The translations under genes were made by a program, and so were the position numbers. 64,000 nt of DNA. Origin: Amphimallon solstitiale. Lineage: Eukaryota > Arthropoda > Insecta > Coleoptera > Scarabaeidae. Shown here piece by piece: positions 35,732 through 46,099 of this stretch. The stretch's first letter is position 1. Each line of letters begins with the position of its first letter. Where the stretch lies: positions 12,122,571 through 12,186,570 of the forward strand of contig OY720675.1 in the NCBI GenBank assembly GCA_963170755.1. Direction: 5' to 3'. The notes beneath the pieces are model-generated. The model was given only the letters and a program-made list of their open reading frames with translations. It made no database searches and had not been told where the DNA came from.

Positions 35732-36171
35732 TACGCGTATGTTAGTGAAACTAAACGAAATCCAGTGCACACTTACGTCTAGATAATTGGGAGAAGTCGA
35801 TTCAATAAACCGGTATTAAACAGACTATTACAAAAATTACGAAGTACGTAATTAACAGTCAAAACAATGAAGAAACGAAACTAACGTAAGTATGAATGAA
35901 AATTTTATTTCTCTTGCGAAATATAAGGTAAATATAATAAATTTTAAAAACCCCTCACGCTACTATCTACGCCGATGAAAAAAGGATTTTACTCATAAAT
36001 TCCTTATTTTGTGGGCATTTTTTGCTCTCATTCTTGGGCACTTCTCGGGCATAAACAGATGTTGTAGTTCACCATATGAATTAGTGCTATTCAGTAAGCG
36101 TGTGTTGTTTACATTATGTCTTTGATCCGTTGTAACTTCGTCGTAGTTTAACCGGTCATGTCCGCGCCCTA

Positions 36172-37203
36172 CTTATAACTTCTATACATTTATTATAACG
36201 ATTAATTAACAATTCGATACCCTTGTAAAAATAATCTGAACTTTTTCCGTCAAAATGTTCTATAACAGCTGCTTGCAACTCACTGTCGTCCATAAAACTA
36301 CGTCCCCTAAGGTCTTTTTTAAATTGGAAAACAAAACAAAATCACAAAGAGCCATATCCGGTCTATACGGTGGATTTTCCAATTCTTGAAAGCCGAATTC
36401 GCGGATGGCAGCTTGTGAAATGGCGGCAGTATGGACGGGAGCATTGTCGTGCAATAATCGCACAATTTTTGTCAATTTTCTGCGACGTTTTGCACGAATA
36501 CTGTCCCTTAATTTATGCAATAAAGACGCATAATATGTGCCGTTCACACTTGTATTGCGCTCTTTAAAGTCATTTAGCAAAATGCCCTCACAATCCCAGA
36601 ATATTGTGGCCATTACCTTTTTCGTTGATTGAACGACTTGCGCCTTCTGGGACGAGGTTCATCAGGTCGCCGCCATTTCATGGACTCCCTTTTCAATAGA
36701 GGATCGTAAAACAGAACCATTGTTTCATCCCCTATGACAATGGACTCCAGAATCGGTTTTGGGTCGTCTCCACACATATTTAAAAACGACTACGCACATT
36801 TGACTCGATGTTCACGTTGGAGAGCAGAAAGAAGTCACGGTACCCATCTAGCTCTAATTTTATTCATACCCAAATGGTCATGGAGAATTCGGCGAACACT
36901 TGTTTCGGAAATGTTTGTTATCACTCCTTCACTTTCAAACGGCGATCTTCTAGCACTAAATGTTCAATAATTGAAATTTGTTGAGGCGTTATCACTTCAA
37001 TTGGTCGACCTGACCGATCAGCATCTTCCAGGGATTCTTATCCCAAACGGAAACATTTTGCCCACTTTTTTACAGTTGAATACCAAAGAGATGAATCACC
37101 GTAAACGCCCTCTAAACGTTATTTAATGTGATAAAGTGTATGCTCTTCTTTTGTTAAAACTTTAATGACCGCGCGGTACTTAATTTTCGTTACTTCAAAC
37201 ATT
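36172..37203 (-). pseudogene. Mariner (DD34D) transposase, decayed
   Basis: It starts MFEVTKIKYRAVIKVL at 37203. The DNA-binding half contains several stops (for example after YHIK and CFRLG). The catalytic half has VIGDET (first Asp), LLHDNAPVHTA (second) and YRPDMALCDFVLF (third), the last two separated by 34 residues, which defines mariner. The reading runs to 36172 where the hAT begins; the final codons (VIN, stop at 33628-33630) lie beyond it. Multiple stops and frame changes show loss of function, probably before the later insertions since none can rescue it. Confidence 0.88.
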
Positions 37204-37499
37204 TTCGTGCGCTAGTCACGTTGGTTGGCTGGTACTAAAAACTACTAGGCTGCGAACCGTCATATTTATAGTGTACACCTCGCGTATGCGCATGCATGAC
37301 GTGACGGAGTTTGAACACGTTTGAACCTGTATAAGCCTGTCAGGCCGAGAATTTATGGCGCCTACCTCGTAACTAATCGCTAATCATTAACTTTTGGTCA
37401 TGAATTTAAGGAAGGCTTAAATACATACTTTTTTTTTTTGAATAATTGCTTTAAGAGCTGCTTCGTTATCTATATAAGCATTTTATAAAAGTCTGTTAA

Positions 37500-37645
37500 A
37501 TAAAAATTTAATTTTGTCGTTATGAGTAATTTTAGAGTTTGTACATTGAATTGCGTTTTCTCAGAAGACCAAAATATCGTTCACAAGAGAGAAAATTCTT
37601 TCAACTTGTGCATTGGTGGTGCCGGGAAAACATAGATTGTATTCC
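37500..37645 (-). pseudogene. Second hAT C-terminal remnant
   Basis: The minus-strand frame gives FPGTTNAQVERIFSLVNDIL and, one shift later, SEKTQFNVQTLKLLITTK. This matches the (P)GTNAxVERxFS...T..L...TLK end of hAT transposases, from a subfamily different from 33740-34385. It is short and isolated. Confidence 0.6.
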
Positions 37646-37661
37646 ACCATAAATAAAATAT

Positions 37662-39530
37662 TAAGAAGAATAAGAATAAGAATAAGAATATTTATTTACA
37701 TCACGTTGAATATACAAATGTAGTATACATATATGATGTGTCATTTAAGAAATTCGAATGAATAATAAGTTAATCTGACTTTTTCCAAACAAACAAGAAA
37801 AATACAAGTAACTTAAAACCAGAAACCAGATAAACTGTTCTCTGCACTGAACGTCAAGGCGTTTTACTCAAATTAAAAAATTCTTCCAGGCTGTAGAGAG
37901 GATAGTTGGAAAGGTACTCCCTGCACAATTTCCGAAAGCACCTGATCCTGGTCTCTGATCGTATATGCGGTGGCAGCGCATTATACACCTTTGCGCACAT
38001 ATAACTTACTCCCGTCTGACATACGGAAAGTCTCTGATAATCGGCGCGAATTAGGTCGCCGGCCCTGGTCGGATACCTATGATGTTCATTATTCGTCTGT
38101 AGTATCAAGTGTTGAGAGAACACCAGTAAGTTGTATATATAAAGTGAGAACACCGTCATAATTTGATATTTCACAAACAAGTGTCTGCAATGCGCCCTAT
38201 ACGCAGATCCCTCCATTAATCGCAGCACTTTCTTCTGCAGCTTCAGGACCTGATCGACGCGGCCGCTGGAACCCCAGAAAACCAGTCCATACGACATCAC
38301 CGACTGGAAAAGTCCGTAGTACATCTCGCGCACTACTTCCCCCGACACAGTACCTCCGATTGCGAAGAACATGTACACGACCGAACTTAACTTGGCGCAT
38401 ACCCAATCTATGTGTGTTTCCCATGTAAGTTTTGGTTGAATGTACAATCCAAGATGTTTGACACAGTCTACCTGTTGGATGGATTTACCCCCAAGCCTTA
38501 CAAGTAGGCTTGTATCGACTGATTTCGTCTTTGGCTAAAATTGGATCAACCTGGTTTTGCTAGTATTGAGGAGTATGCCGTTTGAAGTGCACCAATTTAG
38601 AATGCTGCATGCCGCTGTTGTGCCTCTTTTCACCAATTCCTGTTCATTTTCGTGAGCAACCGTGATGGTGGTATCGTCCGCATAGATATTAATGCTGGTT
38701 GCTGCAGGACATCTCTCTGGCAGATCGTTAATCATGATGCTGAAAAGGATCGGTCCCAGAATAGTGCCTTGGGGCACACCTCTCTCAATCAACTTCGTAG
38801 CAGACATCGCGGCACCAACCCTCACCCGCTGCGAACGACCCTGCAAGTACGACTTTATCCACGCATTAGCTGGGCCTCTGATTCCTATTGCCTGCAGCTT
38901 CGCAAGTCGAAGAGCGTGGTCCACCGAGTCGAACGCCCGGCTCATATCGAAAAGCAAGGCTATTACGTACTGTTTCTTGTTCAGAGCTTCGAATATTGTA
39001 TCCAAACTTTTGTGGATGGCTGTGCAGGTCGACCTATTCCTTCGATATCCGTGCTGAGAGTCATTGAGAATGTGATACTTCTTAAGGAAACCGTTTAAAC
39101 GCGTCAGGAAGCAGTGCTCGAACACCTTTGACAGCTGATTCTGTACAGAGACAGGTCTGTAATTGGCAATAATATTTCTGTCACCTTTCCCTTTGTAGAT
39201 TGGTACTACTTTCGATATTTTGAGAGCTGACGGATAAATCCCCGTCTGAAAGGAAACAGAGAGGGTACGCAATATACTCCTTTGCCGCTCTAATGATATT
39301 GCCTGGGAGTCCATCACAGCCGGACGACAACTTTGTGCAACACCTGCTCAATGCCTGCTCGACCTCCTCTATCGTGACCGGCGCAATGAAAATGGTATTC
39401 ACAACATTTGCCCTTGGCGTAACTGCTTCACTTGGGTGCAAGCTGTCTTCAGACTGTGCCACGTAGTGGTCATTGAACATCTCCACCATTTCCTGTTCCT
39501 TAATCTTAATGCCGTCTATTGTCAAGTTTA
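37662..39530 (-). mobile_element. LINE A, 5'-truncated, with (TATTCT)n tail
   Basis: A minus-strand non-LTR retrotransposon whose 3' tail is a (TATTCT)n repeat (37662-37691 on the plus strand as AAGAAT). The endonuclease half is missing: the 5' end stops at about 39530, the usual result of incomplete target-primed reverse transcription. Right next to its 5' end begins the 3' tail of LINE B, so it probably integrated beside that tail. Confidence 0.85.
37854..39525 (-). pseudogene. LINE A reverse transcriptase
   Basis: Minus-strand RT of the jockey/CR1-like kind. In order: linker ending KLSSGCDGLPGNIIRAAKEY; KISKVVPIYKGKGD; NYRPVSVQNQLSKVFEHCF; QHGYRRNRSTCTAIHKSLD; LLFDMSRAFDSVDHAL (catalytic Asp); RGVPQGTILGPILFSIMIND; INIYADDTTIT (catalytic pair). 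The C-terminal domain contains HRYPTRA and YNALPPHIRS. Only one frame break (near 39250) and one stop (38535-38537) interrupt it, so it is fairly young. The endonuclease and ORF1 are absent. Confidence 0.9.
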
Positions 39531-39892
39531 ATAATAATAATAACGTTATTCAATCTTTACATATACACACTAGAATTTGACCATGAGGAACTCTTGCAAT
39601 TTGTAAAAAGCACATTTAATTAATATGGTTTTAAGTCTTTTCTTAAAAATATTCTTTGTTAGGTTTTTTTAAATCATAAGGTAAATGATTATATTTTTTT
39701 AATATTTGAGTAGACACACCTATGCATATTACTCTTGGCAGTCTGTGGTGATAAAAGAGAAACCTGTGTTGTTCCCCTGGTTCCATAACAGTGGTGAAGT
39801 TATTGATGTTTAAATAATTCATAATTTTCTTTCACAAACAGAGCACATTCCATCACGTATAGGCAAGGCAATGTGAGAGTCCTTTTACTTTT

Positions 39893-40721
39893 ACTTTCTT
39901 ATACGTAGTATAAGGAAGTATTGTGATGACGAAAATTTTCGACCTCGAGATTTTTGCAGATGTCCACGTTTTGAAGTCCCCTAACACCAAAAAAGTGGCT
40001 TTTAAAAAATGTCTGTGTGTCTCTGTGTGTGTGACCACTATAGCGCCCAAACCGCTGTAGATATCTATTCCAAATGTTGTATTTACGTGTATAATCTCCC
40101 TCTTGAGATCTGATTAGTTTTTTAGTAAAATCGGTAGACCGGAAGTAGTAGTTTACTTCAGTGAAAAAATCGAATTTTGCAAATATTTCGTCAATTACTA
40201 AGTTTATACAATTTTATAAAAAATTCAAATGACTCAAAATTAAATATGAGAAAAATTGTATTAAAATTTTTTTTCGAAATTCCTACCGGAAGTAGATCTT
40301 TTACTCTTATCGAAAATCAGTTTCTTGCAAATATCCCGCAAGTCATGCTTTTTAGGCAGGTACAATACGAGTATAAAAGTATTTAAAACATAATTTTAAA
40401 TATCTTTTGTATAAAAAAAGATTTCAAAATTCGGATCGGAAGTAACACTTTTACTCTTACCGAATAGCGAATTTTTGCAAATATGCCGTATATTATGCAT
40501 TTTGTATATATTTATCAAGAGTACAAAAGTATTTAGAGTTAGATTTGCAATGTTTTTTGTATAAATGAAATTTCAAAATTCGGACCGGAAGTAGCACTTC
40601 CACTCTTAGCGAGTAGACTGTTTTCAAATATCTCGCAAAGTATGCATTCTATAGGGATTTATTAAGAGAATAGAAGTACTTAAAATAGGATTTTGAATGT
40701 TTATTGTAAAAAAAAAAAATT
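39893..40721 (-). repeat. Family A element, copy 4 (minus), part of a back-to-back pair
   Basis: It reads inward from ACTTTCTTATACGTAGTATA at 39893 (its 3' end) through the TG microsatellite and five ~148-bp units. It stops at 40721 without its own 5' terminal segment, exactly where copy 5 begins, so the two share one GGTGTGGCCACCACAC junction. Confidence 0.8.
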
Positions 40722-41716
40722 AGGTGTGGCCACCACACGACTTTCTTATACGTATGAGCGTTTCAAATTATAGAATTTTAAGAATTATTTTATACAAAAA
40801 TTATTCAAAATCCTATTCTAAGTACTTCTATTCTCTTAATAAATCTCTATAGAATGCATACTTTGCAAGATATTATCAAAAAAGTGCTACTCGCTAGGAG
40901 TAAAAGTGCTACTTCCGGTCCGAATTTTGAAATTTCATATATATAAAAAATATTGCAAATGCAGTTCTAAATACTTTTGTACTCTTGATAAATATATATA
41001 GAATGCATAATATACGACATATTTGCAAAAAATCGTTATTCGATAAGAGTAAAAGTGGTACTTCCGGTCTAAATTTTGAAATTTCTTTTATACAAAAGAT
41101 ATTGAAAATTATGTTTTAAATACTTTTATACCCGTAACATACTTGTCTAAAAAGCATGACTTGCGAAATATTCCCAAAAAACTGATTTTCGATAAGAGTA
41201 AAAGACCAACTTCCGGTAGGAATTTCGAAAAACTTTTTAAATAAAATTATTTTCAATTTCAATTTTAAGTATATATGAATTCTTTATAAATTTGTTTAAA
41301 CTTAGTAGTTGACGAAATATTGTCAAAATTCGTTTTTTTCGCTGAAGTAAACTGCTACTTCCGGTCTACCGATTTTACTGAAAAACTAATCAGATCTCAA
41401 GAGGGAGATTATACACATAAATACAAAATTTGGAATTGATATCTACAGCGGTTTGATCGCTATCGTGGTCACACACACACAGAGACACACAGACACACAG
41501 ACACACACACACAGAGACACACAGACATTTTTTAAAAACCACTTCTTTGGTATCAGGGGACTTCAAAACGTGGACATCTGCAAAAATCTCGTGGTCGAAA
41601 ATTTTCATCATCACAATACTTCCTTATACTACGCATAAGAAAGTAAAAAACTAAAAATTCTATAATTTTAAACGCTCATACGTATATATAAGAAAGTCGT
41701 GTGGTGCCCACATCCC
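40722..41716 (+). repeat. Family A element, copy 5, with ~60-bp terminal inverted repeat
   Basis: TACTTCCGGT-like cores lie near 40909, 41059, 41209 and 41354, a period of about 148 bp. After the usual 3' end (41644) it continues with an inverted version of its own 5' end (41651-41716), so this copy has inverted ends of about 60 bp (40722-40779 and its complement). This is the best-defined copy for deciding the true borders of the family. Confidence 0.8.
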
Positions 41717-43257
41717 ATTTTTTCTTTAAAAAGCTCTCTGCCACAATCGGTTCTTCTCATTTTAAGGATATTCATTTTAAGAATATCCCCCCCCCCCATA
41801 CACCATACCATATCGCAACCTTCACTCAACATAAGCATAATATCAGAAAGACTTGCCTGTTCATTTACTGACGTTATTACTTTCAATGCGTTGTTAAAAG
41901 ACGATATTTTTCCCGCCAAGTACTCAACATGTTTTTTCCAGTTCAACTGCAAATCCATATAGCCCCATAAATCCCCAATTCTTATTTCTTGTTGTCAATG
42001 CTCCATAATTAAAGAATCTTCTTTGAAGTACGAAAAATGTAATATATTTATCTTTTCCATATTCAACTGTAAATGATTTTTTTGAAACCAATTATCAAAT
42101 AAAGATAGTGTTTCAGTTGTTTTTCTGCTGATTTCGTCATTTTTACTCCGCATTACAAATGAGTTGTCATCAACGAAAAGTGTAGTTATGTACGTCATTA
42201 CCTACAGCAATTCATTTACCTAAATTAAGAATAGAAGAGGACCCAACACGGATCCTTGTGGTACTTCCCTCTCGACAGATATCCATGCAGACCACAAGCC
42301 ATTGCCACGGTCAATTACACACTGTTGTCTGCAAAACAAGTATGATCGAATTAATTCCAGAGCTGTTCTACTAATACTTATTATTTCTAAGTAATTTTTG
42401 GTACATTACTTTGTAACTCACATAATCAAAAGCTTTTTGTAAGTCTAAAAATATTCCAACTGTGCATTGGTTATTGTTGATTCCGCTGATAACATCTGCT
42501 AGCACTTGATAAATTGCTCTTGATGTAGATGTACCAGACATATATCCATTTTGCTGTGCCGTTAAGATGTTATATTTGTTTAGAAAAACTGTCAGACGCT
42601 TGAAGATAATTTTCTCCACAATTTTCGTAAAGTGCCGTAAAATAGACAGCGGTCTATAATTTTTGATATCAGCTCTATTTCCCTTCTTGTGAATTAGAAT
42701 TATATTAGATTTTTTTAATTCATTAGGAAATATTCCATTTTATAAACAGTTGTCAACTATCGGCCTCAGAAGCACGGCAAACTCAGGCGCACACCCCTTT
42801 AGTAATTGTCTTGGTATACCATCATCACATACACTATTAGGTATTACCATTTATAATAAATAATTTAGATAGCGAAACCCACCGGTCTGCAACATTGGTA
42901 CAATTGTTCTTCCATGTTAATAGGATGTCGCGTCGGTTGTAACATATTTTTTTAATATTACTACTTTGTCAAATAAATCACTTTCATTAATCTCTTCATT
43001 ATTTATCACGGTCAAGCACGACTGAATCTCAAAAAAATTTGGAATTTTGTCTAACAAAACCCAATTAAATTTTTGTAATATATTTGCTTCAGGATTTTCC
43101 GATTCCTTCAGATAATGAATTGATACAATGTAACAGTAATTCTTGGAGAGAAAGCGCTCTCACGCTATTAAATCACTCAAGTATACATACACGAAAAATT
43201 TTCGTATATGAATAAATGTATGAATGCACGTCTACCCTAAGCTAGCATTGCGAACAA

Positions 43258-43310
43258 TAACGTGCAGACAGCTGTTTCGACCTTAAATTGGTCTCATCAT
43301 TGCACGAACG
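43258..43310 (-). ncRNA. Mirror hammerhead copy with a broken core position
   Basis: The other arm of the foldback carries the same stems and GAAA on the minus strand, but the first base of CTGATGA is A (plus-strand 43300 is T). That C is invariant in active hammerheads, so this copy should be inactive. Confidence 0.8.
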
Positions 43311-43540
43311 TGTTGTTCACAATGCCTTTAAAAACTTAGATTACCTGATATAGTCAACTTACGTACCAAACGCCATGAGAGATTCCCAACGGCACCGATT
43401 TGTAGTTGTACTACGGAGGGTAACATTACCTTGCGATGTCGCACTTGGGTAACAGATGCCGCCGGGAATCTCTCATGGCGTTTGGTACGTAAGTTGACTA
43501 CATCAGGTAATCTAAGTTTTAAAGCCATTGAGAACAACAC

Positions 43541-43593
43541 GTTCGTGCACTGATGAGACCACTGTAAGGTCGAAACAGCTGTCTGCACGTTGT
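43541..43593 (+). ncRNA. Canonical type I hammerhead ribozyme core
   Basis: All core parts are present in order: stem I strand GTGCA (43545-43549), CTGATGA (43550-43556), stem II GACC/GGTC (43557-43560 and 43568-43571) with a 7-nt loop, GAAA (43572-43575), a short palindromic stem III CAGCTG, then GTC with predicted cleavage after 43583, and the stem I partner TGCAC (43584-43588). Stem I resumes after a small internal loop (ACAAC with GTTGT), where tertiary contacts normally form. The very short palindromic stem III is typical of animal hammerheads that work as dimers. Confidence 0.85.
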
Positions 43594-44217
43594 CGTTTGC
43601 AATGCTTGCTTAGGGTAGATGTGCATTCATACATTTATTCATATACGAAATTTTTTCGTGTATGTATACTTGAGTAATCAATTGATGCTACAAACATATT
43701 AAAAATATTGGATTTTATTTTGTAATTGCTAGTTTGAGAATCTTCACCGTTTAACATATTTTGAAGAATCAAAGGAAGATATTGGTTATCCTTTCACTCT
43801 TCCAAACTGTTTATCAATTCGTCAAATATTTTTATAAAGTTTCAATCGCCGAAATATTTTCACCTTCGATTTTTAATACTGTTTTGTGAAACAAATTATT
43901 TTTATGAACGGAAAATTAACCAAAATCCAGTTTCAGCATTTGTAAAATATTGGTTTATGATCACAGGACTTTTATTAAGATTTTAGTGCAGCAAATATTT
44001 GGAACAGTCTTTTTACTGTCGGAATCAAAGCTGGCCACTTTGTATGACTATACTCTAAAGTATTATTGTACTGAATGTCAACAAAGTCGCAAAAATCCTT
44101 CAATTTCTCGACACACAAAGCATAAATGTGGAAAAAAAAACGTATACCTTTGTAACAAGAAGTTAAATACCAATAGGCAATGTATCACATGCAGTTTTTA
44201 CCGAGTTGTTAATTATA

Positions 44218-45455
44218 CGAGGGCGTATTTTTATGTTATCTACCTAGCCATGAAACAAAAGAGTGACGGGGTCAAACAAATTATTGAAAAATTGCTGTCA
44301 CTGCTGTGTATAGAGATTGGAGACGGTCCATTTCTCGATAAAATGAGTGAAACTGAGGTTGAACATCGCAGCGTAATAAAGTTCCTGACAAAGGAAGGCA
44401 ATGGTCCAAAAGCCGTTCATGAAAGAATGGTTGCTGTATATGGGGAAGATACACCATCTTATTTCAAAGTAAAATATTGGTCTAAACTCTTTCGATAGGG
44501 CCGAGAGTCAATCAATGATGACCCAAAGTCCGGATGACCCGTTGAAGCTCGAACTGAAAACATTGTGCGAAAAGTCGAAAATTTGGTACTGAAAGATCGG
44601 CGTGTAAAAATCTCTGTCATTGCCAATGAAGTCTGTATATCCGTAACAAGTGTTCTCAAAATTTTGCATGACGATTTGGGTATGAAGAAGGTGCCTGCAC
44701 GGTGGATACCCAGATTGCTTACACCTGAACAAAAACTGTGCAGAAAAGAAGTTTCTCAAGAAAATTTGGTCAAGTTGGAGAGGGACAAGACATTTTTATC
44801 TATAATTATTACCGGGGATGAGACTTGGGTATATTACTGGGACCCTCCTACTAAACAAGAATCCATGCAGTGGGTTCATAAGGGCTCTCCACCACCAAAA
44901 AAGGCCAAGACACAATTTTCTGGAAAATAACTGATGGCAACTGTTTTCTGGGATGCTGAAGGAGTTTTGCTTATTGAATATATGCCGATAGGGTCTACCA
45001 TAAATGGAGAGGCCTACGGAAACACAATTAAAAATTTAAAAACTGCTCTGGAGGAAAAACGCCCGCATTCTTATCCACAAAAAAACTTGTTGCCGCACGA
45101 CAACTGTCGGGTTCATAAGGCAAACAAAGTTCAGCAGATAATCAATAACTGTGGGTTTATAGAGTTAAGGCATCCACCTTATAGCCCCGACCTAGCTCCG
45201 TCAGACTTCTTCTTATTCAAAAATTTAAAAAAGCATCTCAGAGGAAAGCGTTTTGCTTTGAAGAACTCAAAGACGCTGTTGAAGAATATTTTGCGGAGTT
45301 ACCGAAGCATTTCTTTCTGAGGGTATGGGGCAACTGGAAAAAAGATGGAATAAGTGTATTAGTGTTGAAAGGAGTTATGTAGAAAAATACATTTTTTTTG
45401 TTCTCTTATGTGCTTTTTTTCATGGCTAGGTAGATAACATAAAAATACGCCCTCG
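44218..45455 (+). mobile_element. Mariner element, full length, 1,238 bp
   Basis: The ends CGAGGGCGTATTTTTATGTT and its inverse are flanked by TA (44216-44217 and 45456-45457). The inverted repeats are about 35 bp, longer than the usual mariner ~28 bp. It carries one plus-strand transposase. Confidence 0.92.
44343..45380 (+). pseudogene. Mariner (DD34D) transposase with three stops and one frameshift
   Basis: It starts MSETEVEHRSVIKFLTKEGN (44343), the usual mariner N-terminal helix-turn-helix. The catalytic motifs are intact: ITGDETWVYYWDP, LPHDNCRVHKA and PPYSPDLAPSDFFLF, with 34 residues between the last two Asp. It is broken by stops at about 44498 (after WSKLFR) and 44538 (after DPKSG), by a stop at 44928-44930 just before ATVFWDAEG, and by a frameshift near 45250 after GKRF. 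Past the shift FEELKDAVEEYF and a C-terminal RWNKCISVERSYVEKYIF can be followed. Confidence 0.92.
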
Positions 45456-45699
45456 TATGTCCCATACATCCAATTCCAAAAATGTTAGGATTATTACGAC
45501 TTATCTTTAATTTAAAATGAAGATATTTATAGGTACCCCCCCCCCCCTAAAGGATCATCCAAAGTTCATGTTAGTACTATCGGCTGACAGTACCACATTT
45601 TTTTTAATTTAAATCAAAATTTGCAATAGTTTCAAATAATTAATTATTTATTACATTTCAAGATTAACGTGGAAGATCCCTCATTTCTAACATTTTTAA

Positions 45700-46095
45700 A
45701 TGGATGCCTTATTTAGGTAAAAAGCACCGTACCAAACTTGGCATTAACTTTATGTGTTTGTGATTTAAAGCATCACATATTGTGACAAAATTAACTTGAC
45801 TTAGATGCTTTTTAACAATTTTCATTGCCATAGGTGCAAAAACTTCTATTACAATAGCTTCATCTTTGGTCCTAGCTGACGTGGCTTCAAACTTCATCTG
45901 AATGAGTTTTGAAATGCAGTCTGCGGAGCGGAAGCTGTAATTGTATTCTAGGTCATGGTAAACTCAGGTACCTTCTGCAGCAGCCACTTTCTTACCCTGA
46001 TTGTCAAATGAAGTTTTCAAAATATTGGTAATTGTTTTATTTTCTGCCACACAAGCAGACGCATTCTTGTGCCAATTTAAATAGTTAATATACCT
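45700..46095 (-). pseudogene. hAT-type transposase fragment (ZMYM-like group)
   Basis: The minus-strand frame gives NWHKNASACVAENKTITNIL, then EYNYSFRSADCISKLIQ, SARTKDEAIVIEVFAPMAMK, VNFVTICDALNHKHIKLMP and SLVRCFLPK. The SxRTK...I.....P and DAxNHxxIKL(M/F)P blocks are characteristic of this hAT-like group and include the first catalytic Asp. It is a middle piece; neither end was found. Confidence 0.65.
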
Positions 46096-46099
46096 GGGC

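Larger units (their letters stand above)
33640..36171 (-). mobile_element. hAT element (middle layer), itself hit by a Tc1 element
   Basis: Terminal inverted repeats TAAGGCGCGGACA and TAGGGCGCGGACA (12 of 13 match) are flanked by 8-bp target duplications TTTATAAC (33632-33639) and CTTATAAC (36172-36179), 7 of 8 identical. That is the hAT signature. After removing the Tc1 copy and its TA, about 1,223 bp remain, too short for an autonomous hAT, so it was internally deleted. A transposase C-terminal remnant lies in its left half on the minus strand. Confidence 0.85.
33564..37369 (-). mobile_element. Mariner element split by a hAT insertion (outer layer of a triple nest)
   Basis: The ends CGTGGTAGGCGCCATAAATT (33564) and the inverse at 37369 are flanked by TA at 33562-33563 and 37370-37371. 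Removing the hAT (33640-36171) and its 8-bp duplication leaves 1,266 bp, the normal full length of a mariner. The transposase is on the minus strand. The hAT struck only four codons before the transposase stop, which can still be read on the far side of the insertion. Confidence 0.9.
39545..42850 (-). pseudogene. LINE B reverse transcriptase remnants
   Basis: Minus-strand blocks give DGIPRQLLKGCAPEFAVLL, ADIKNYRPLSILRHFTKIVE, QQNGYMSGTSTSRAIYQVL, GIFLDLQKAFDYVSYKVMY (catalytic Asp), REVPQGSVLGPLLFLI and TLFVDDNSFVM (FxDD catalytic pair). Then come the thumb and the C-terminal part (KNHLQLNMEK, CMGGGDILK, RTDCGRELFK), continuing after the family A pair with LPCLYVMECALFVKENYELF. Stops and shifts are frequent, more than in LINE A. 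Known relatives belong to jockey-type clades; a finer call needs alignment. Confidence 0.82.
43174..43676. mobile_element. 503-bp foldback with two hammerhead cores
   Basis: Arms of about 225 bp (43174 to about 43400, and about 43452 to 43676) are nearly perfect reverse complements around a ~50-70-bp centre. It interrupts LINE B, with a possible AATC duplication at 43170-43173 and 43677-43680. Each arm carries a hammerhead-ribozyme sequence, on opposite strands. There is no coding capacity. Penelope-like elements and retrozymes are the known carriers of such ribozymes, so this is most likely a non-autonomous relative. Confidence 0.85.
39531..43960 (-). mobile_element. LINE B, split by two later insertions
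   Basis: A second non-LTR retrotransposon on the minus strand, with an (ATT)n tail at 39531-39545. Its coding sequence is recovered in three blocks: about 43960-43677, 43173-41717 and 39892-39545. The gaps are a foldback with hammerhead cores (43174-43676) and a back-to-back pair of family A copies (39893-41716). Reading across the second gap joins RTDCGRELFK to RTLTLPCLYV in the expected order. Confidence 0.8.

Noticed and set aside
43950..44215. Open plus frame with Cys/His pairs before the mariner
   Set aside because: It has zinc-finger-like Cys spacing by eye, but it runs into the mariner end, overlaps the LINE B region on the other strand, and matches no family.
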